From Desulfobacula sp. (GTDB lineage Bacteria; Desulfobacterota; Desulfobacteria; Desulfobacterales; Desulfobacteraceae), in the NCBI GenBank assembly GCA_023701135.1, contig JAMPXP010000005.1, positions 1-64,000 of the forward strand: a stretch of 64,000 bases of DNA, written 5' to 3'. Position 1 is the stretch's first letter. Each line of letters begins with the position of its first letter. Under the pieces are notes generated by a model, which was not told the DNA's origin, ran no database searches, and worked only from the letters and a program-made list of their open reading frames with translations. A program made the translations under genes and the position numbers. This document shows, piece after piece, positions 60,506 to 64,000 of the stretch.

Positions 60506-62293
60506 ATGGATACACAAGAGAAAATCAAGGGACTCCGGAAGGCCATGGCGGAGAAGAACCTGGATGCCCTGATGGTTCCCACGGACGACCCCCACAAAAG
60601 CGAATATGTGGCCGGGCACTGGCAGGCCCGGCAATGGCTGACCGGATTTTCAGGCTCTGCCGGAACAGCCGTTGTTACAAGGGATAAGGCCATATTGTGG
60701 ACGGATTTCCGGTATTATATCCAGGCGGAAAAGCAATTGGAAGGCTCCGGCTTTGAACTGTTCCGGATGGGGGAGCCGGGAGTCCCGTCTGTTACGAAAT
60801 GGCTGAAAGATAATTTAGGGCCCGGCGCCGGGATCGGCATCGACGCCAAGGTTTTCAGCACGGCCGGTGTAAGGGAATTGAAAAAAGAACTTGATGAAAA
60901 GGGGATCAGGCTCCATACCGCCGCGGACATTCTGTCCGGGTTATGGACGGACCGCCCCTTGCAGCCGTCATCCCGGGCCTTTGATTTTCCCGCCTCCTAT
61001 GCCGGTCAGGGGCGGGGGGACAAAATAAAACTCATCCGGGAAAAGATAAAAGACTCCGGGGCAACCCATCATCTTATGTCCACCCTGGATGATATCGCCT
61101 GGACCCTTAACCTCCGGGGCCGGGATGTCCATGCCAATCCCGTCAATATCGCCTATCTGGTGATCTCCCTGGATAAGGTATCCCTGTTTATCAACAGGGA
61201 AAAAATAGATTCGGACCTGGAAAGGGAATTGAATCGGGACGGGGTTGAAATTGAGGCCTATGCAACCATTCATGGGGCCATGGCCGGTCTGAAGCAAGGG
61301 GAGGGCATCCTCATTGACCCGGATAATCTCAATTTCAGCCTTTATGAGGCCATTCCCGGTCATTGCAGGATCATTGAAAAGCCGAATCCGTCGATTTCAC
61401 TGAAAGCGGTGAAGAATGAGGTCCAGATCCGGCATTTGCGGCAGACCGCCGTAAAAGACGGGGTTGCCGTGGTCAAATTCCTGTACTGGCTGGAACACGA
61501 GGCCGGACGTGAACCCATAACGGAAATGTCGGCGGCGGAAAAAATGCTTTCCCTCCGCAAAGAGCAGGAATGTTTTATCGGCAACAGTTTTGACCCCATT
61601 ATGGCCTATGGGGACCATTCGGCCATGTGCCATTATTCCGCCACAAAAGACACGGATGCGGCCATCGGCCGGGATGGGATGTTCCTGGCCGATACCGGGG
61701 GGCATTATCTCACCGGCACCACGGATATCACGAGAACCCTGTGCCTTGGAAAACCCTCACCCGATGAAAAGCGGGATTATACCCTGGTGATGAAAGGCCA
61801 TATCGCCCTGGCCGATACCTTTTTCCCGGCCGATACCCGGGGATTCCAGATCGACACCCTGGCCCGGCAGTATTTATGGAAGCAGGGGATGAATTTCGGC
61901 CACGGCACCGGCCACGGGGTGGGGTTCTTTTTATGTGTCCATGAGGGGCCGGCCAGAATCGGTCCCCATCCCCTGGACGTGAAGCTTGAAAAAGGCATGG
62001 TGCTGACCGATGAGCCCGGTGTTTACCGGGAGGGCCGATACGGCATACGGCTGGAGAACATGGTCCTGGTGACGGAAGCCTTTGAAAATGAATTCGGTCA
62101 ATTCCTGAAATTCGAACCCCTGACCTGGTGCCATTTCGAGAGGGACCTTCTGGACCAGGCCCTATTGTCCGCTGAGGACATCGCCTGGATAAATGCCTAT
62201 CATCAACGGGTTCATGAACTGATTTCTCCGGAACTGGACGGTGAAACCAGGGCCTGGCTCAGAAGGAAGACAACCCCCCTGCCTGTAAAATGA
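60506..62293 (+). CDS. pepP: Xaa-Pro aminopeptidase (three-domain AMPP, M24B)
   Basis: A 595-residue peptidase. Two N-terminal creatinase-like domains (opening EKIKGLRKAMAEKNLDALM) precede the M24 catalytic domain with metal ligands in LADTGGHYLTGTTDITRT (two Asp), NFGHGTGHGVGFFL (His), LTDEPGVYREGRYGIRLEN (two Glu). The length matches XPNPEP1/AMPP-type cytosolic aminopeptidase P rather than the 430-residue E. coli PepP. Dinuclear Mn centre. It removes N-terminal residues before proline. Confidence 0.92.
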   Translation: MDTQEKIKGLRKAMAEKNLDALMVPTDDPHKSEYVAGHWQARQWLTGFSGSAGTAVVTRDKAILWTDFRYYIQAEKQLEGSGFELFRMGEPGVPSVTKWLKDNLGPGAGIGIDAKVFSTAGVRELKKELDEKGIRLHTAADILSGLWTDRPLQPSSRAFDFPASYAGQGRGDKIKLIREKIKDSGATHHLMSTLDDIAWTLNLRGRDVHANPVNIAYLVISLDKVSLFINREKIDSDLERELNRDGVEIEAYATIHGAMAGLKQGEGILIDPDNLNFSLYEAIPGHCRIIEKPNPSISLKAVKNEVQIRHLRQTAVKDGVAVVKFLYWLEHEAGREPITEMSAAEKMLSLRKEQECFIGNSFDPIMAYGDHSAMCHYSATKDTDAAIGRDGMFLADTGGHYLTGTTDITRTLCLGKPSPDEKRDYTLVMKGHIALADTFFPADTRGFQIDTLARQYLWKQGMNFGHGTGHGVGFFLCVHEGPARIGPHPLDVKLEKGMVLTDEPGVYREGRYGIRLENMVLVTEAFENEFGQFLKFEPLTWCHFERDLLDQALLSAEDIAWINAYHQRVHELISPELDGETRAWLRRKTTPLPVK

Positions 62294-62400
62294 TGTGACC
62301 GGGATTGTCATTGGCATGTTTCTTGAATTGTCTTGGAACCATGCAGATAATCCTGTTGGGATAAGAGCAAAACCAATAATTTCAAAAAAGGAGAAAGATT

Positions 62401-62568
62401 ATGGTCAGTTGGATATGCAGCAAATGCGGCTATACCCTGAATGCGGACACACCCCCGGACAAATGTCCTTCCTGCAAGAGCGAGTGTTCATTTGTGGACA
62501 ATTCCTGCTATACACCGGATTGTTCGGGCAAGCCCTTTGATCCCCAGATCAAGGGCTCCAAGGAATAA
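62401..62568 (+). CDS. Rubredoxin-like Cys4 small protein
   Basis: A 55-residue protein with AAGGAGAAAG upstream of the ATG. It begins VSWICSKCGYTLNADTPPD and has KCPSC after 13 residues, giving two CxxC knuckles like a rubredoxin Fe(Cys)4 site. Further Cys at 29 (ECSFVDN), 35 (SCYTPDC) and 39 may add a second site. Related tiny proteins accompany oxidoreductases in sulfate reducers as electron carriers. Too short for usual gene prediction. Confidence 0.72.
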   Translation: MVSWICSKCGYTLNADTPPDKCPSCKSECSFVDNSCYTPDCSGKPFDPQIKGSKE

Positions 62569-62596
62569 AACGGCCAATCAACGGTTTGAGGAGGGG

Positions 62597-62782
62597 ATGA
62601 TGAAAAAAAAATACAGAATTACCAGTTCCTGCCCCCGGTGCGGGTGTTCGGGAGTTTCCCATCTGTCCGAAGAAGAGATCAAAAAAAAATATGGGGATGT
62701 CCCCAATATCGAGCTTGAATGCCATGAATGCATGATGGTCATGGATGCCCATGTTGAGGAAGAAACGCCTTCGGATGAATAA
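62597..62782 (+). CDS. Small zinc-ribbon-like protein
   Basis: A 61-residue protein with GAGGAGGGG before ATGATG. CPRCGCSGVSHLSEEEI and LECHECMMVMDAH give a CxxC plus CxxC zinc-ribbon pattern, with additional Cys 14. The acidic tail is EEETPSDE. It overlaps the following SagB-like gene by eight bases. No function recognised; the repeated order with the Cys4 protein before it suggests an associated redox or metal role. Confidence 0.6.
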   Translation: MMKKKYRITSSCPRCGCSGVSHLSEEEIKKKYGDVPNIELECHECMMVMDAHVEEETPSDE

Positions 62783-64000
62783 CCGGGTTTCTTCGTCAGT
62801 TGAATACCATTGGGCAACGGCCCATGTCCGGAACCGGATCAGGCCTCATTCCCTGGATTTTGGCCATTATCCCAAACCCTTTAAGACCTATGGGGCCTTA
62901 AAGAGGATTCCCCTGATCAAAGGGGAGATCTCTCCGGGAAGGGATCTCATGGGCCTTTTCAGGGGAGAGGAACCGGCGGAATCAGAACAAAGCCTCGGAT
63001 TTCCGGCCTTGTCCAGGGTGCTTTACCGGTCCTATGGGGTGACACGGGAGGAAAAGGCAAGGGGGATACGGTTTTTTTCAAGAACCGTTCCCTCTGCCGG
63101 AGGACTCTATCCCTGCCAGATCTATCTCATGTCCAGACATATGGAAGGGCTTGAGACAGGTGTGTATTATTGCCATATGATACAGGAATCCCTGGACCTG
63201 ATACACCGGGACGGCTTTTCCCTTGGCCGGGACCAGACCTTTGATCTTTCCTTTGTGGTGACCGGAATTTTTTTCAACAGCGCCTGGAAATACAGGGAAA
63301 GGGCCTTCCGGTATCTGCTGCTGGATTCTGGTCACCTGGTCGAAAACCTGAACCTTGCCTTGAGGGCGGAAGGGCTAAGCCCCCGGGTTGATGATGATTT
63401 TGAGGATGACAGGATCTCAGCTCTTCTGGCGCTGGATCAGGACAAAGAGGTCCCCCTGGCCTGGGTCCACGTCAACGGAAAAGCATCCGGGCCGGAAGAA
63501 AAATGCCAGCCGGCGCCGGATTTTTCAGGACCCTGCTTAAAAGCCATTGAAGATGAATCTGTGGCAGTTTCCTATCCCCTGCTGAGACGGATCCATGAGC
63601 TTGGAAAGGCCCGGGTCGGGACCCGGGCCCATGATGCTGAATCAGCCGGAGTCCTGGCCTTTGAACCCGAGGACAGGAGGGTCTCTTTGGATTTCGAGGC
63701 TTTGAACCCGCCTCTGGATTATGAGAGGGCCGTCCTTTCCCGGCGGTCCAAAAGAAATTTTTTTCCGGCCCGGCTGGACCGGAAAAAGGCGGTTCTCCTG
63801 CTGGAGTCGGCTTCAAGTCTTTATAAAGGGCAGCCGGAAGATTCTGCAAGGGCCTTCCCTTTTCTTGCCTTGGGAGTATTGTTCCAAAATGTTGAGGGGT
63901 TCGACGACGGGTTCTATATTGTTTCAGGAGAAGGAGGATCGCTGCGTTTCATCCGAGAGGGACCATTTCATGAACCGCTCGCCCGTGTCTGCCTGGATCA
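62775..64000 (+). CDS. SagB-type nitroreductase/dehydrogenase, 3' end cut by the window
   Basis: At least 408 residues from ATG 62775, which overlaps the preceding stop (ATGAATAA); no closer ribosome site. FFSRTVPSAGGLYPCQIYLM, then GLETGVYYCHM and FVVTGIFFNSAWKYRERAFR match SagB-family FMN-dependent dehydrogenases. A second nitroreductase-like unit begins near residue 300 (ALNPPLDYERAVLSRRSKRN), so this is a tandem-domain form. In azol(in)e-modified peptide clusters SagB oxidises azolines; no peptide or cyclodehydratase gene is in view, and many SagB-like proteins are outside such clusters. Confidence 0.75.
   Translation, partial: MNNRVSSSVEYHWATAHVRNRIRPHSLDFGHYPKPFKTYGALKRIPLIKGEISPGRDLMGLFRGEEPAESEQSLGFPALSRVLYRSYGVTREEKARGIRFFSRTVPSAGGLYPCQIYLMSRHMEGLETGVYYCHMIQESLDLIHRDGFSLGRDQTFDLSFVVTGIFFNSAWKYRERAFRYLLLDSGHLVENLNLALRAEGLSPRVDDDFEDDRISALLALDQDKEVPLAWVHVNGKASGPEEKCQPAPDFSGPCLKAIEDESVAVSYPLLRRIHELGKARVGTRAHDAESAGVLAFEPEDRRVSLDFEALNPPLDYERAVLSRRSKRNFFPARLDRKKAVLLLESASSLYKGQPEDSARAFPFLALGVLFQNVEGFDDGFYIVSGEGGSLRFIREGPFHEPLARVCLD

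Noticed and set aside
1-64000. rRNA, tRNA genes and CRISPR arrays
   Set aside because: None recognised by eye on either strand; a tRNAscan or covariance search was not possible here.

Overview
The window looks like a chromosome segment of an anaerobic, Gram-negative Desulfobacterota bacterium, most like a Desulfobacula/Desulfobacter-type sulfate reducer. This is inferred from gene content: a ferredoxin-type 2-oxoacid oxidoreductase joined to a molybdopterin/FeS/NrfD enzyme of the phenylacetyl-CoA oxidoreductase type, many NtrC/sigma-54 signalling proteins, a probable selenoprotein, outer-membrane and lipoprotein genes, and a large LIV-type ABC transporter. No rRNA, tRNA or CRISPR array was seen.

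Layout. 1-1.85 kb is mobile: an IS630 transposase fragment, then three small integron-type gene cassettes (unknown, membrane protein, Phd/ParE toxin-antitoxin) with attC-like sites, then a hicA remnant. 1.9-11.8 kb (minus strand) holds GAPDH, a long PEP/pyruvate-binding-domain protein and an Lhr-type helicase. 12-23.2 kb is a set of short units: MFS exporter plus a small ribbon-helix-helix-like protein; an ArsR/SmtB regulator with a metal permease interrupted by an in-frame TGA that reads like a selenocysteine codon; an FAD oxidoreductase; an MTA/SAH deaminase-type amidohydrolase; a thymidylate-synthase-like protein; ElaA; UspA; and a GntR regulator divergent from a DAO-type oxidase with two matching operators.

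23.3-42.1 kb is a signalling and envelope region. It has a three-PAS histidine kinase, a PilZ protein, an NtrC-type regulator and a PDZ/7TM/GAF histidine kinase. These flank two near-identical sigma-54 promoters, each preceded by copies of the palindrome GGTTCATTTGAACC and an AAATTATTATAT element. The second promoter drives an operon for a putative outer-membrane barrel, an NTF2-like secreted protein, a TPR protein and a giant secreted coiled-coil protein. A second giant protein with a nearly identical 129-residue C-terminal domain follows from its own promoter. I do not recognise this as a described system.

42.5-49.9 kb is a seven-gene operon: delta, alpha, beta and gamma subunits of a 2-oxoacid:ferredoxin oxidoreductase, then an FeS subunit, a molybdopterin subunit and a membrane subunit. 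The combination fits alpha-oxidation of phenylacetyl-CoA through phenylglyoxylate to benzoyl-CoA (PadEFGI-like plus PadBCD-like), and the operon ends at a strong terminator. 50.1-54.3 kb has a DUF2080-like small protein with a GNAT, a membrane protein, a chemoreceptor and a D-alanine-aminotransferase-like enzyme. 54.4-60.3 kb is a complete livKHMGF transporter. 60.5-64 kb has an aminopeptidase P, two tiny Cys4 proteins and the start of a SagB-type nitroreductase cut by the window end.
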